40,256 nt of DNA. Origin: Azospirillum sp. (GTDB lineage Bacteria; Pseudomonadota; Alphaproteobacteria; Azospirillales; Azospirillaceae). The stretch is from contig JAIXPD010000067.1 in NCBI GenBank assembly GCA_027486405.1, forward strand, positions 1 through 40,256, given 5' to 3'. This document shows positions 33,033 through 40,107 of this stretch, in pieces. The stretch's first letter is position 1; each line of letters opens with the position of its first letter. The notes beneath the pieces are model-generated. The model worked only from the letters and a program-made list of their open reading frames with translations, had not been told where the DNA came from and ran no database searches. A program made the translations under genes and the position numbers.

Positions 33033-34211
33033 TCAGCCCTTTGGTGCCGGTGCTGGTGCGGCTTTGGTGGCTGGCGCGGCACCCGGGGCGGGGGCGGGGG
33101 CAGGGGCGGGTACGGTTTCCCGCAGCAAAATCATGCTGACCCGGCGGTTGCGCGGGCTGCCCGGTTGGTCGGGAACCAGGGGATCGCGGTCGGCCTTGCC
33201 GACGACGTCCTGGATGCGCTTGTCGTCGATGCCACCGGCGATCAGGGCGCGGCGGGTCGCGTTGGCCCGCTCGGTCGACAGATCCCAATTGTCCCGCCCG
33301 GCCCCGGCGGGGAAGGGGGTCCCGTCGGTGTGGCCACTGATCGACAGTTTGTTTGGCAGTTTGGACAGGGCCTTGGCCACCTGCTGCACCAGTTGGCGGG
33401 TCTGCGGGTACATCTGGCCGGATCCGCCGGGGAACATCGACACCCGGTCCTGATCGACGATCTGGATGCGCAACCCCTCCGGGGTCTGGTCGATCATCAG
33501 ATTTTGCGCCAGCGGTTCCAGTTCCGGCACCGATTGGATCGCCTGTCGGATTTCGGTGGCGGCTTGCTGGAACTGGCGGGCTTCCTTTTGGGCGTCCTGA
33601 AGCTTTTCACCGGCCTCCTTCACCCGTTCGGCGAAGTCGGACAGGCGTTCGCCGGGTTTTTGGCCGGGGACGCCCAATTGCTTGGCCATCTCCTCCATCC
33701 GGCGTTGATACTCGGCCCGCGCTTCGTTGCTGCGCTGGTCGGTGGGGCCACCGGAACCGTCCTTGGCGGTGTTCTCCTTTCCGCCGGTGTCGGCGTTGGG
33801 GCGACCGGGGCCGGTTCCGGTTCCCGGACCGGCGTTCGCCTCTGTCGGGTCGTTCGAATCCTCGGTTTCCTGCGATGAATAGCCGGGCGGTCCGGACACC
33901 GGCACATCGGCGGACATCGGGGAGGAGGGCGAAATCTGCGCGCCCGGCACCGTGATGGTCTTGCCGCCCAACATGCCGCCCGACCCAGACTGCTCGCGGC
34001 TGACCGACGCCGGGGAGAAATAATCGGCGATGCCCTTGCGCTGGTCCGAGGTGGTGACGTTCAACAGCCACAGCAGCAGGAAGAAGGCCATCATCGCGGT
34101 CACGAAGTCGGCATAGGCCACCTTCCACGCGCCGCCGTGATGGCCGCCGTGCCCGCCCTTCTTCTTTTTGATGATGATTGGCCGTTCGCCCTCGGCTGAG
34201 TTTCCGCTCAT
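33033..34211 (-). CDS. motB: Flagellar motor stator protein MotB
   Basis: This 392-aa protein anchors the stator to peptidoglycan and, with MotA, forms the ion channel that drives the flagellum. It has a basic N-terminus (IIIKKKKGGHGGHHGG), one membrane helix VAYADFVTAMMAFFLLLWLLN with the essential Asp35, a long low-complexity linker rich in Gly/Thr/Pro, and an OmpA-type domain (ISGHTDGTPFPAGAGRDNWDLSTERANATRR...NRRVSMILLR), ending in a Pro/Ala tail. ATG 34211 is used; ATG 34220 and TTG 34235 are also possible. motA is not adjacent. TTGACC on the minus strand (34336-34331) may be a -35, but no good -10 was found. Confidence 0.95.
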   Translation of the reverse strand: MSGNSAEGERPIIIKKKKGGHGGHHGGAWKVAYADFVTAMMAFFLLLWLLNVTTSDQRKGIADYFSPASVSREQSGSGGMLGGKTITVPGAQISPSSPMSADVPVSGPPGYSSQETEDSNDPTEANAGPGTGTGPGRPNADTGGKENTAKDGSGGPTDQRSNEARAEYQRRMEEMAKQLGVPGQKPGERLSDFAERVKEAGEKLQDAQKEARQFQQAATEIRQAIQSVPELEPLAQNLMIDQTPEGLRIQIVDQDRVSMFPGGSGQMYPQTRQLVQQVAKALSKLPNKLSISGHTDGTPFPAGAGRDNWDLSTERANATRRALIAGGIDDKRIQDVVGKADRDPLVPDQPGSPRNRRVSMILLRETVPAPAPAPAPGAAPATKAAPAPAPKG

Positions 34212-34345
34212 GCTGCCCATGCCAAGACGACGCAATGCGGACGGTCCGGCACCGCGTCAGCGCGTTGCCCCGCGCTGTGTGTGCGGAGGCTGCCGCAGCT
34301 TCCTTAAAATCTCTTTAACGCTGTTTTCGTGGTCAACCCGAAGCG

Positions 34346-34355
34346 CGCCGCGAAG
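34346..34355. repeat. Target-site duplication, left copy
   Basis: CGCCGCGAAG lies directly outside the left terminal repeat of the element at 34356-34602 and is repeated exactly at 34603-34612. Confidence 0.85.
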
Positions 34356-34602
34356 CAGGGCAATCGCTTGAAGCATCGTGCAATCGACCGGAACAAGGGT
34401 TGCCACGGATTTCACGGATTTTCTCACGGATTTCGCGGAACGCGCCCCAGATCTGCCCTGCTTGCGATCTTGCGACAAACCTCATGGCGGGGTGCAGGAG
34501 GCAATTGGAGTCGACAATCCGTGCAATCCTTCCTTTTGTCCGTGAAATCCGCGTCCATTCTTGTTTGCGTGACGATGAGCGTTCGTTCAAGCGATTGCCC
34601 TG
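34356..34602 (-). mobile_element. Complete 247-bp MITE-like element
   Basis: The left end CAGGGCAATCGCTTGAA (34356-34372) is repeated perfectly in inverted orientation at the right end (34586-34602), giving 17-bp terminal inverted repeats. Directly outside are identical 10-bp sequences CGCCGCGAAG (34346-34355 and 34603-34612), the mark of transposition. No transposase is encoded. Inside are CACGGATT-type motifs at one end and their reverse complement in tandem at the other, so the RNA or single strand could fold back. A second copy in opposite orientation is at the window start. The element lies between motB and a flavin reductase gene and fills most of the 470-bp gap 34212-34681. A 10-bp duplication would fit IS4-type transposases, but that is only inference. 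Confidence 0.9.
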
Positions 34603-34612
34603 CGCCGCGAAG
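34603..34612. repeat. Target-site duplication, right copy
   Basis: CGCCGCGAAG, identical to 34346-34355, directly follows the right terminal inverted repeat. Confidence 0.85.
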
Positions 34613-34681
34613 CCCTTGCGCCCACTGCGGGGCTAGGGTATTGCCAGGGTTCCACCATTCCGCCGTCACGCACAGGCCGCC

Positions 34682-35173
34682 ATGACCTCCTCCCCGTCCT
34701 TTGATGCCCGCGCCTTCCGCAGCGCGCTGGGTTGCTTTGCCACCGGAATCGCCGTTGTCACGACCGTGGCCCCGGATGGCGCGCCGGTTGGGGTGACGGT
34801 CAACTCCTTCTCCTCGGTGTCGCTCGATCCGCCGCTGGTCCAATTCTGTCTGGCGCGCAGCGCCGGGACGCTGGCCGCGTTCTCGACGGCCAAATCCTTT
34901 GTCGTGAACGTCCTGTCCGCCGAGCAGGAGGATCTCTCCGCGCGCTTCTCGCGCCGGGATTTGGACGACCGTTGGGCCGGTGTGGCGCTGGTCCCGACCG
35001 ACAGCGGTGTGCCCGCGCTGGCCGGATGCCTCGCCACGCTGGACTGCGACCGCGAGCATCTGTTGGATGGCGGCGACCATGTCATCGTTCTGGGCCGCGT
35101 CCGCGCGTTGTCGTCGCGCGAGGATGGTGCGCCGTTGCTGTATTTCCGGGGTGGTTACGCGCGTTTGGGCTGA
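34682..35173 (+). CDS. Flavin reductase family protein (FMN-binding)
   Basis: The 163-aa protein has the split-barrel flavin reductase pattern: FRSALGCFATGIAVVTT, GVTVNSFSSVSLDPPLVQFCLAR and FVVNVLSAEQEDLSARFS, with the conserved G(x)TVNSF(x)SVSLDPP core. Such enzymes reduce FMN with NAD(P)H and often supply a monooxygenase partner; no oxygenase gene is adjacent. ATG 34682 has only a weak ribosome binding site (AGGCCG). The nearest upstream feature is the mobile element, whose right end lies 79 bp before the start, so the element may contribute to its promoter. Confidence 0.93.
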   Translation: MTSSPSFDARAFRSALGCFATGIAVVTTVAPDGAPVGVTVNSFSSVSLDPPLVQFCLARSAGTLAAFSTAKSFVVNVLSAEQEDLSARFSRRDLDDRWAGVALVPTDSGVPALAGCLATLDCDREHLLDGGDHVIVLGRVRALSSREDGAPLLYFRGGYARLG

Positions 35174-35259
35174 CGGACCGACGCCCGACGGCGCTTCACG
35201 ATTGATTCTGCGGTGCCTGCGCTCCATGCTGGATTTTGCGGTGCAGCGTGGAGGGGGCG

Positions 35260-35658
35260 ATGAATCCGTTTTTGCTGAAAAGCGACCCGGCGATTGACCT
35301 GATGCGGGCGACCTCGACGGAATTCGAAAAAATTCTGTCCAAGGGCGCGATGGGACAGCCGTTGACGGTTGGCGATTACACCATCGTGCCGCTGCTCATC
35401 ACCAGCTTTGGCATCGGCACCGGTGGCGGCAGCCTGTTGGGGGAATCGCTGGGCGGCGGCGGGGGCGGCGGTGTCATCCCCTGCGCGGTGCTGATCATCG
35501 GCCCGAACGGGGTTGAGATGAAGATTCTGCCGCAAGAAACCACCACCCCGGCGCATCAATCCATCGCGCAGATGGTGTCGGACGCGACCAGCGCCTACAA
35601 ACGCAGCGCGCCCGACGCCTCCACCACCGTCGCAAGCAACGCGGTCGTCAGCGCGTGA
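35260..35658 (+). CDS. GerW/YtfJ-like protein
   Basis: This 132-aa protein resembles the GerW/YtfJ family known from spore-formers: GQPLTVGDYTIVPLLITSFGIGTGGG, a glycine-rich stretch of seven glycines, then VIPCAVLIIGPNGVEMKILP. In Bacillus the homologue takes part in spore germination, but this organism gives no sign of sporulation, so the role here is unknown. ATG 35260 is chosen for the strong GGAGGGGG ribosome binding site just before it; an upstream in-frame start at 35236 lacks one. Its 3' end overlaps the convergent gene by 11 bp. Confidence 0.82.
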   Translation: MNPFLLKSDPAIDLMRATSTEFEKILSKGAMGQPLTVGDYTIVPLLITSFGIGTGGGSLLGESLGGGGGGGVIPCAVLIIGPNGVEMKILPQETTTPAHQSIAQMVSDATSAYKRSAPDASTTVASNAVVSA

Positions 35659-35932
35659 CCCGCGCCAGATCCCGGCCGGTCAGGTGAATGTTGGCGTCGG
35701 GATCGAGCGCGCGGTCCAGGATGCGCAGTTCGACCGCGCGGTCGAAGGCGTGGCGGTTCATGCAGACCTGTTGAACCGCCTCATCCGGCTGCGGGCGGTG
35801 GCCCACGACGCTCTGCAACACCCGGCGGGTGACGAACACCCGGCCGTGATACTCCCCGACCTCGACCGCGAATTCGACGGCGTCGGCCTCCTCGTTCCAG
35901 ATCGGATCGTCGGGGAACACAAAGATCGGCAT
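35648..35932 (-). CDS. Small uncharacterised protein, possibly DUF1488-like
   Basis: The 94-aa product starts MPIFVFPDDPIWNEEADAVEF and is acidic, without signal or membrane segment. The start and length are reminiscent of the DUF1488 family, but the match is weak and I would not rely on it. GAGGA lies just before ATG 35932. It is 19 bp downstream of the DUF6134-like gene on the same strand, so they probably share a transcript. Confidence 0.7.
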   Translation of the reverse strand: MPIFVFPDDPIWNEEADAVEFAVEVGEYHGRVFVTRRVLQSVVGHRPQPDEAVQQVCMNRHAFDRAVELRILDRALDPDANIHLTGRDLARVTR

Positions 35933-35951
35933 GCTGTCCTCAGGCGAAGGC

Positions 35952-36611
35952 TCACTTCAGGACATAGGTGATATCATAGCCGCTGCGCTTGAAACGGGTT
36001 TTCAGCAGCGTGCCGTCGGCGGCGTACCACAGATCGCGCTCGACATCGCCGTCGATGCGGTGGTGCTGCGCCTCGACCTTGCGGCCCTCGGCCTCGATGG
36101 TTTCAGATCCCAGCGCCTTGACGGTGGTGGTGTAACGCGCGCCGTCGATCACGGAGAACAGCGGGCTGCGTTTCAGCACCTCCGCCGTCCACAGGGTGAG
36201 CGGCAGGGCGGTGGCGGGCAGGTCGGTCGGTTTGCCGTCGGCAACCAGCGTGTAGCCGCCGGGCTTGGCCGTCAGTTCCAGCGTGTGGGGCGTGCCGTCG
36301 TCGTCGGTCGTCGCCTTTATCGATTCCAGATTGGTCCCTTTCCACAGCTCCTCCCGCTTGTGGTCGTAGCGGAAGTTGATGAAGAGGATCTTCACCCGCG
36401 TGCTGGCGGTGATCGTCACCTTGCGGCGGTCGCCCTGCGGTTCCACCCGCACCTCTTCGCTGCCGATGGGATCGTCGCCCATCAGGATGCTGTAGGTCAG
36501 GGTGCGCGGCCCGGCGGCTGACGCGGCGGTGGAGAGGGCGATGGTGGTCAGTCCAGCCAGCGGCAGCAGCAGAAGCGTGGCCGCGAGCGTGGTGCGGAGC
36601 GGGTGCGTCAT
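35952..36611 (-). CDS. DUF6134-like secreted protein
   Basis: This 219-aa protein has an N-terminal signal peptide (MTHPLRTTLAATLLLLPLAG..., cleavage near ASA at about residue 32) and a beta-rich mature part with alternating strands (RTLTYSILMGDDPIGSEEVRV, INFRYDHKREELWKGTNLESIKATTDDDG, DLWYAADGTLLKTRFKRSGYDITYVL). That pattern fits the DUF6134 family of periplasmic proteins with a LolA-like fold, whose role is unknown. GGGAGGAAA precedes ATG 36611. It begins a probable two-gene operon. Confidence 0.78.
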   Translation of the reverse strand: MTHPLRTTLAATLLLLPLAGLTTIALSTAASAAGPRTLTYSILMGDDPIGSEEVRVEPQGDRRKVTITASTRVKILFINFRYDHKREELWKGTNLESIKATTDDDGTPHTLELTAKPGGYTLVADGKPTDLPATALPLTLWTAEVLKRSPLFSVIDGARYTTTVKALGSETIEAEGRKVEAQHHRIDGDVERDLWYAADGTLLKTRFKRSGYDITYVLK

Positions 36612-36704
36612 GGCGTTTCCTCCCTAAGACACATGGAACAGCGGGGCCGTGCGACTCTGGCGGTCGGTTTCGGAATGGCCCCTTGTGACGGATGGTGGTC
36701 CGCT

Positions 36705-37007
36705 TCACTCGTCCAGCAGTTGGGCGAGCTTCATGGCGATGCCCATGGAGCCTTCGACCTTCAGCTTGCCCATGGTGAAGGCCAGCATCGGGTTCAGCTT
36801 TCCGTTGATGAGCTTGGCCAGATTGTCCGGCGAAATGCGGATCGTGCAATCGGCGTCCTGATCGCCTTGGGTGATGGCGACCGGGTTGGCGCGGGCGTCG
36901 AGGTGAATGATCTCCCCATCCTTGCCCAGAACGAAGCGGACCGAGGCGTTCAGGCCACGCAGCGCGGCGGACCGGGCGCGCATCTCGCTCAGGATGTCCT
37001 CGACCAT
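36705..37007 (-). CDS. SCP2 sterol-carrier-like domain protein
   Basis: The 100-aa stand-alone SCP2 domain binds lipids or acyl-CoA in a hydrophobic tunnel. Typical segments are VRFVLGKDGEIIHLDA, ADCTIRISPDNLAKLINGKLNPMLAFTMGKLKVEGSMGIAMKL. ATG 37007 follows GGAGA. The gene is divergent from the acyl-CoA ligase gene, from which it is separated by a 180-bp control region with a palindromic site, and fits a role in fatty-acyl handling. Confidence 0.92.
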   Translation of the reverse strand: MVEDILSEMRARSAALRGLNASVRFVLGKDGEIIHLDARANPVAITQGDQDADCTIRISPDNLAKLINGKLNPMLAFTMGKLKVEGSMGIAMKLAQLLDE

Positions 37008-37043
37008 GACTGCAGTCTCCAAAGATTGTTTGTGCAACGGCCC

Positions 37044-37071
37044 TTGACAGTAAGGCTGAGTTACGTATACG
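37044..37071 (+). promoter_or_regulatory. Promoter of acyl-CoA ligase gene
   Basis: A perfect -35 TTGACA (37044-37049) and a -10 TATACG (37066-37071) are separated by 16 bp. The -10 lies inside the putative operator at 37061-37075, so a bound repressor would block it. Confidence 0.65.
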
Positions 37072-37075
37072 TCAA
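37061..37075. promoter_or_regulatory. Putative MerR-family operator, site A
   Basis: TTACGTATACGTCAA contains the perfect 10-bp palindrome ACGTATACGT (37063-37072). Its reverse complement, TTGACGTATACGTAA, matches 13 of 15 positions of the site at 38931-38945 upstream of the MerR-type gene. Confidence 0.6.
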
Positions 37076-37187
37076 TGGAATAACGAATAGGTTCCGACCG
37101 GCCCGGCGCACCGTTCCAATCGACGGCGACCGGGCGACGACAGGAGCCAACGACACGCGCGTCAACCGCGAAGGGGAGCGAAACCGA

Positions 37188-38915
37188 ATGTCCGACACGC
37201 TTGCGCAATCCGGCCGGTTGACCGGCGACGCCGCCTCTGCCGAACAGCGGCCCTGGTTGGCGCATTATCCCGACAACATCGCGTGGGATCAGCGCTTTGC
37301 GCCCGCCCCGCTGCACCAGCTTTTCGAGGACGCGGCCCGGCGTTTCGCCGACCGCCCCTGCCTGGATTTCCTGGGGCGGCGTTACCGCTACGCCGACGTC
37401 GCCGATCTGGTGAACCGGGCGGCGCGCGGATTCCAGGACATGGGCGTGGGGCCGGGGGTGCGGGTGGGCCTGTGCCTGCCCAATTGCCCGACCTACGTCA
37501 TCGCCTTCTTCGGCATCCTGAAGGCGGGCGGCACGGTGGTGAACTACAACCCGCTCTATGTGGAGCGTGAGTTGGAACACCAGATCGCCGACTCCCAGAC
37601 CGACATCATGGTGACGCTGGATCTCAAGCAGATCTACCCGCGCATCGGCCTGATGCTGGAACGCACCCGGTTGAAGCGGGTCGTCGTCTGCCGGATGTCG
37701 ACCATTCTGCCCACCGTCAAAAGCGCGCTGTTCCGTCTGCTCAAGCGCAGCGAACTCGCCGCCGTGCCGCAGGACGACCGCCACATCGATTTTGACCGGC
37801 TGCTGGCCAACGACGGCACGATGCGTTCGGTTGCGGTCGATCCGCTGCGCGACGTCGCCGTGCTGCAATACACCGGCGGAACCACCGGCGTGCCCAAGGG
37901 GGCGATGCTGACCCACCACAATCTGCAAGCCAACGCGCAGCAGGTGATGGCGTGGTTCCCCGGCGTGGCGCTGGGGCAGGAACGCATGCTGGCGGTGCTG
38001 CCCTTCTTCCACGTCTTCGCCATGACGGTGGTGCTGAATCTCGGGCTGGCGGCGGGGGCCGAATTGGTGATGCTGCCCCGGTTCGAGGCCGAACAGGTGC
38101 TGAAGACCATCGCCAAGCGCAAGCCGACGCTCGTCCCCGGCGTGCCGACCATGTACAAGGCGTTGCTGTCGCACCCGCAGGTCGGGCGCTACGCGCTGAC
38201 CTCCATCCGCTACTGCATCTCCGGCGGCGCGCCGCTGCCGATGGAGTTGAAGCGCCAATGGGAACAGGCGACCGGTTGCGTGTTGGTCGAAGGCTATGGC
38301 CTGTCGGAAGCCTCGCCGGTCTGCGCCGCCAATCCGCTGGTCGGCACCAACAAGGAAGGCTCCATCGGTCTGCCGCTGCCCGGCATCACCGTTCAGATTC
38401 GCGGCTTGGAGGATCCGTCCCAGGTGCTCGGAGTCGGGGAAAAGGGGCAGGTCGCCGTGTCCGGTCCCAATGTGATGGCCGGTTACTGGGGGCGGGAGGA
38501 GGAGACGGCGCGCACCATCGTCGATGGCTATCTGCTGACCGGCGACGTCGGCCTGATGGACGAGGATGGCTATGTCTTCCTGTTGGACCGGTTGAAGGAT
38601 CTCATCATTTGCAGCGGTTACAACGTGTACCCGCGCGTGATCGAGGAAGCGATCTATCAGCATCCGGACGTGGTCGCCGCCTGCGTCATCGGCCTGCCCG
38701 ACGAATACCGGGGGCAGACGCCCAAGGCGTTCGTGCAGTTGGCCCCGGGGGCCAGCCTGACCGCCGAGGCGCTGAAAGACTTCCTGCGTGACAAGATTTC
38801 CCGCATCGAAATGCCCACCGCCATCGAATTCCGCGATGAGCTGCCGAAGACCGCCGTCGGCAAATTGTCGAAAAAAGAACTGGTTGCCGAAGCCATGCGG
38901 GCCAAGGCCGGATGA
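37188..38915 (+). CDS. Long-chain fatty acid-CoA ligase
   Basis: This 575-aa adenylate-forming enzyme activates fatty acids to acyl-CoA with ATP, the entry step of beta-oxidation. Motifs are the AMP-binding loop YTGGTTGVPKGAMLTH near residue 228, GYGLSEASPV, TGDVGLMDEDGYVFLLDRLKDLI near 450, and the catalytic lysine near 559 in TAVGKLSKKEL. Length fits FadD. ATG 37188 follows AAGGGGAGCG; the open frame extends far upstream but without family features. Neighbours (SCP2, MerR-type regulator, thioesterase, EtfB) support a role in fatty-acid degradation. The exact chain-length preference is unknown. Confidence 0.94.
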   Translation: MSDTLAQSGRLTGDAASAEQRPWLAHYPDNIAWDQRFAPAPLHQLFEDAARRFADRPCLDFLGRRYRYADVADLVNRAARGFQDMGVGPGVRVGLCLPNCPTYVIAFFGILKAGGTVVNYNPLYVERELEHQIADSQTDIMVTLDLKQIYPRIGLMLERTRLKRVVVCRMSTILPTVKSALFRLLKRSELAAVPQDDRHIDFDRLLANDGTMRSVAVDPLRDVAVLQYTGGTTGVPKGAMLTHHNLQANAQQVMAWFPGVALGQERMLAVLPFFHVFAMTVVLNLGLAAGAELVMLPRFEAEQVLKTIAKRKPTLVPGVPTMYKALLSHPQVGRYALTSIRYCISGGAPLPMELKRQWEQATGCVLVEGYGLSEASPVCAANPLVGTNKEGSIGLPLPGITVQIRGLEDPSQVLGVGEKGQVAVSGPNVMAGYWGREEETARTIVDGYLLTGDVGLMDEDGYVFLLDRLKDLIICSGYNVYPRVIEEAIYQHPDVVAACVIGLPDEYRGQTPKAFVQLAPGASLTAEALKDFLRDKISRIEMPTAIEFRDELPKTAVGKLSKKELVAEAMRAKAG

Positions 38916-38930
38916 CCCGAAGTCAGACCG

Positions 38931-38960
38931 TTGACGAAGACGTAAAGGGAAGCCTTATCA
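38931..38960 (+). promoter_or_regulatory. Promoter and putative operator site B of MerR-type gene
   Basis: TTGACGAAGACGTAA (38931-38945) is the partner of site A. Its first six bases also serve as a -35, with CTTATC (38954-38959) as a -10 after a 17-bp spacer. Autoregulation by the downstream regulator is the simplest reading. Confidence 0.55.
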
Positions 38961-39027
38961 TGTCGTCATTGCTGTGCTATGTCCCGCCGCTCGGACATGG
39001 CGTATGCGAACAAAGGTTATCCCAGGG

Positions 39028-39417
39028 ATGGAACAGCTCTACACGGTCAATCAACTTGCGGAAGAGCTGGGCATCACGCCGCGCGCTCTGCGGTTTTACG
39101 AGGTCAAGGGGCTGCTGGCGCCCAACCGCGTTGGCAACAACCGGGTCTACACCAAGCGCGACCGTGCTCGGCTGAAGCTCATTCTTCGCGGCAAGCGTCT
39201 TGGCTTCTCGCTGGCGGAAATCCGCGAGTATCTGGACCTCTACAACGTCGATGGCGGGGTGGAGCAGCAGCGCAACCTGTTGAAGCGGGTGCAGAAGCGG
39301 CTGAAGGATCTGGCGCAGCAGCGCGAGGATTTGGAAGCCACCGTGCGCGAGTTGAAGGAAATCGAAGTGCAGGTGTCCACCAGCCTGGCGGATCGCTCCC
39401 CCGGCAAGGACGCCTGA
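39028..39417 (+). CDS. MerR family transcriptional regulator (LiuR-like)
   Basis: The 129-aa protein has an N-terminal MerR winged-helix (YTVNQLAEELGITPRALRFY and EVKGLLAPNRVGNNRVY) and a C-terminal dimerisation coiled coil at about residues 80-115 (LKRVQKRLKDLAQQREDLE). No metal-binding cysteines are present, so it is not a metal sensor. MerR-type regulators of this shape (LiuR group) control branched-chain amino acid and fatty acid degradation, which fits the neighbours. ATG 39028 gives the usual start; ATG 39004 is possible. Its likely sites are the two TTGACG-N3-ACGTAA sequences. Confidence 0.9.
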   Translation: MEQLYTVNQLAEELGITPRALRFYEVKGLLAPNRVGNNRVYTKRDRARLKLILRGKRLGFSLAEIREYLDLYNVDGGVEQQRNLLKRVQKRLKDLAQQREDLEATVRELKEIEVQVSTSLADRSPGKDA

Positions 39418-39470
39418 GCCGGACGGCCCGCCGCCGCCCCGGCATCGCCGACACCGGGGAGGAACGGGCC

Positions 39471-39524
39471 ATGACGGAACGGATGACACAGCAACGCCGG
39501 TCGGCGCGCGGGGGACGGTCATGA
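39471..39524 (+). CDS. Possible 17-residue leader ORF
   Basis: ATG 39471 has GGGGAGGAA upstream and opens a 17-codon frame (MTERMTQQRRSARGGRS) ending in a TGA that overlaps the thioesterase start as ATGA. It may couple translation of the thioesterase. The thioesterase also has its own GGGGGAC site, so the short frame could be accidental. Confidence 0.3.
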   Translation: MTERMTQQRRSARGGRS

Positions 39525-40051
39525 ATCTGATCTTCCGCCTGATCCGGGTGATGATCGCGGCGCTGGTCGACCAGTGGCGCGGGCGGCGGTTGACGCTGTT
39601 GGGGGAATCGGCCTTGCGCTTCCGCGTCTGGCCGACCGACCTTGATCTCAACCTGCACATGACCAACGCGCGTTATTTCAGCGTGATGGATCTGGGGCGG
39701 ACCGATCTGATGATCCGGGTCGGGTTGGGCAACGCGATCCTGAAGAACCGCTGGCAGCCGGTTTTGGGCGCGGCGAACGTCCGCTTCCGCCGATCCCTGC
39801 GGCCGTTCCAGCGCTTCACCCTGGTCAGCCGCGTGCTGTGCTGGGACGACAAATACATCTTCATGGAACACCGGTTGGAAACCGCCGAGGGCGTGGCCGC
39901 CATCGCGGTGATGCAGGGGGCCTTCGTCGCCCGGGGATCGGTGGTCACGCCCGCCCAGGTCCTGGCGGCGCTGGGCGTCGATGATCCATCGCCGCCGATG
40001 CCCGACGCGGTGGCGGCGTGGCAGCCCCTGACCTTTGCCGCCGTGTCCTGA
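39521..40051 (+). CDS. Hotdog-fold acyl-CoA thioesterase (THEM6-like)
   Basis: The 176-aa protein has an N-terminal hydrophobic/basic helix (about residues 1-17), then a 4HBT-type hotdog domain with the motif D42-L-N-L-H46-M-T-N49-A-R-Y-F, as in the thioesterase-like THEM6 group. It probably hydrolyses acyl-CoA near the membrane. ATG 39521 follows GGGGGACGG. It sits between the MerR-type regulator and etfB, consistent with a fatty-acid locus. Confidence 0.85.
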   Translation: MNLIFRLIRVMIAALVDQWRGRRLTLLGESALRFRVWPTDLDLNLHMTNARYFSVMDLGRTDLMIRVGLGNAILKNRWQPVLGAANVRFRRSLRPFQRFTLVSRVLCWDDKYIFMEHRLETAEGVAAIAVMQGAFVARGSVVTPAQVLAALGVDDPSPPMPDAVAAWQPLTFAAVS

Positions 40052-40107
40052 CTCTCCATCCCGAATCCAACATTCACAACCACTCTGCGCCTGAGGAGGC
40101 CGTCACC

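Noticed and set aside
38912..39175. 87-residue frame between the acyl-CoA ligase and MerR-type genes
   Set aside because: It overlaps the MerR helix-turn-helix in another frame, has no ribosome binding site and no family features.
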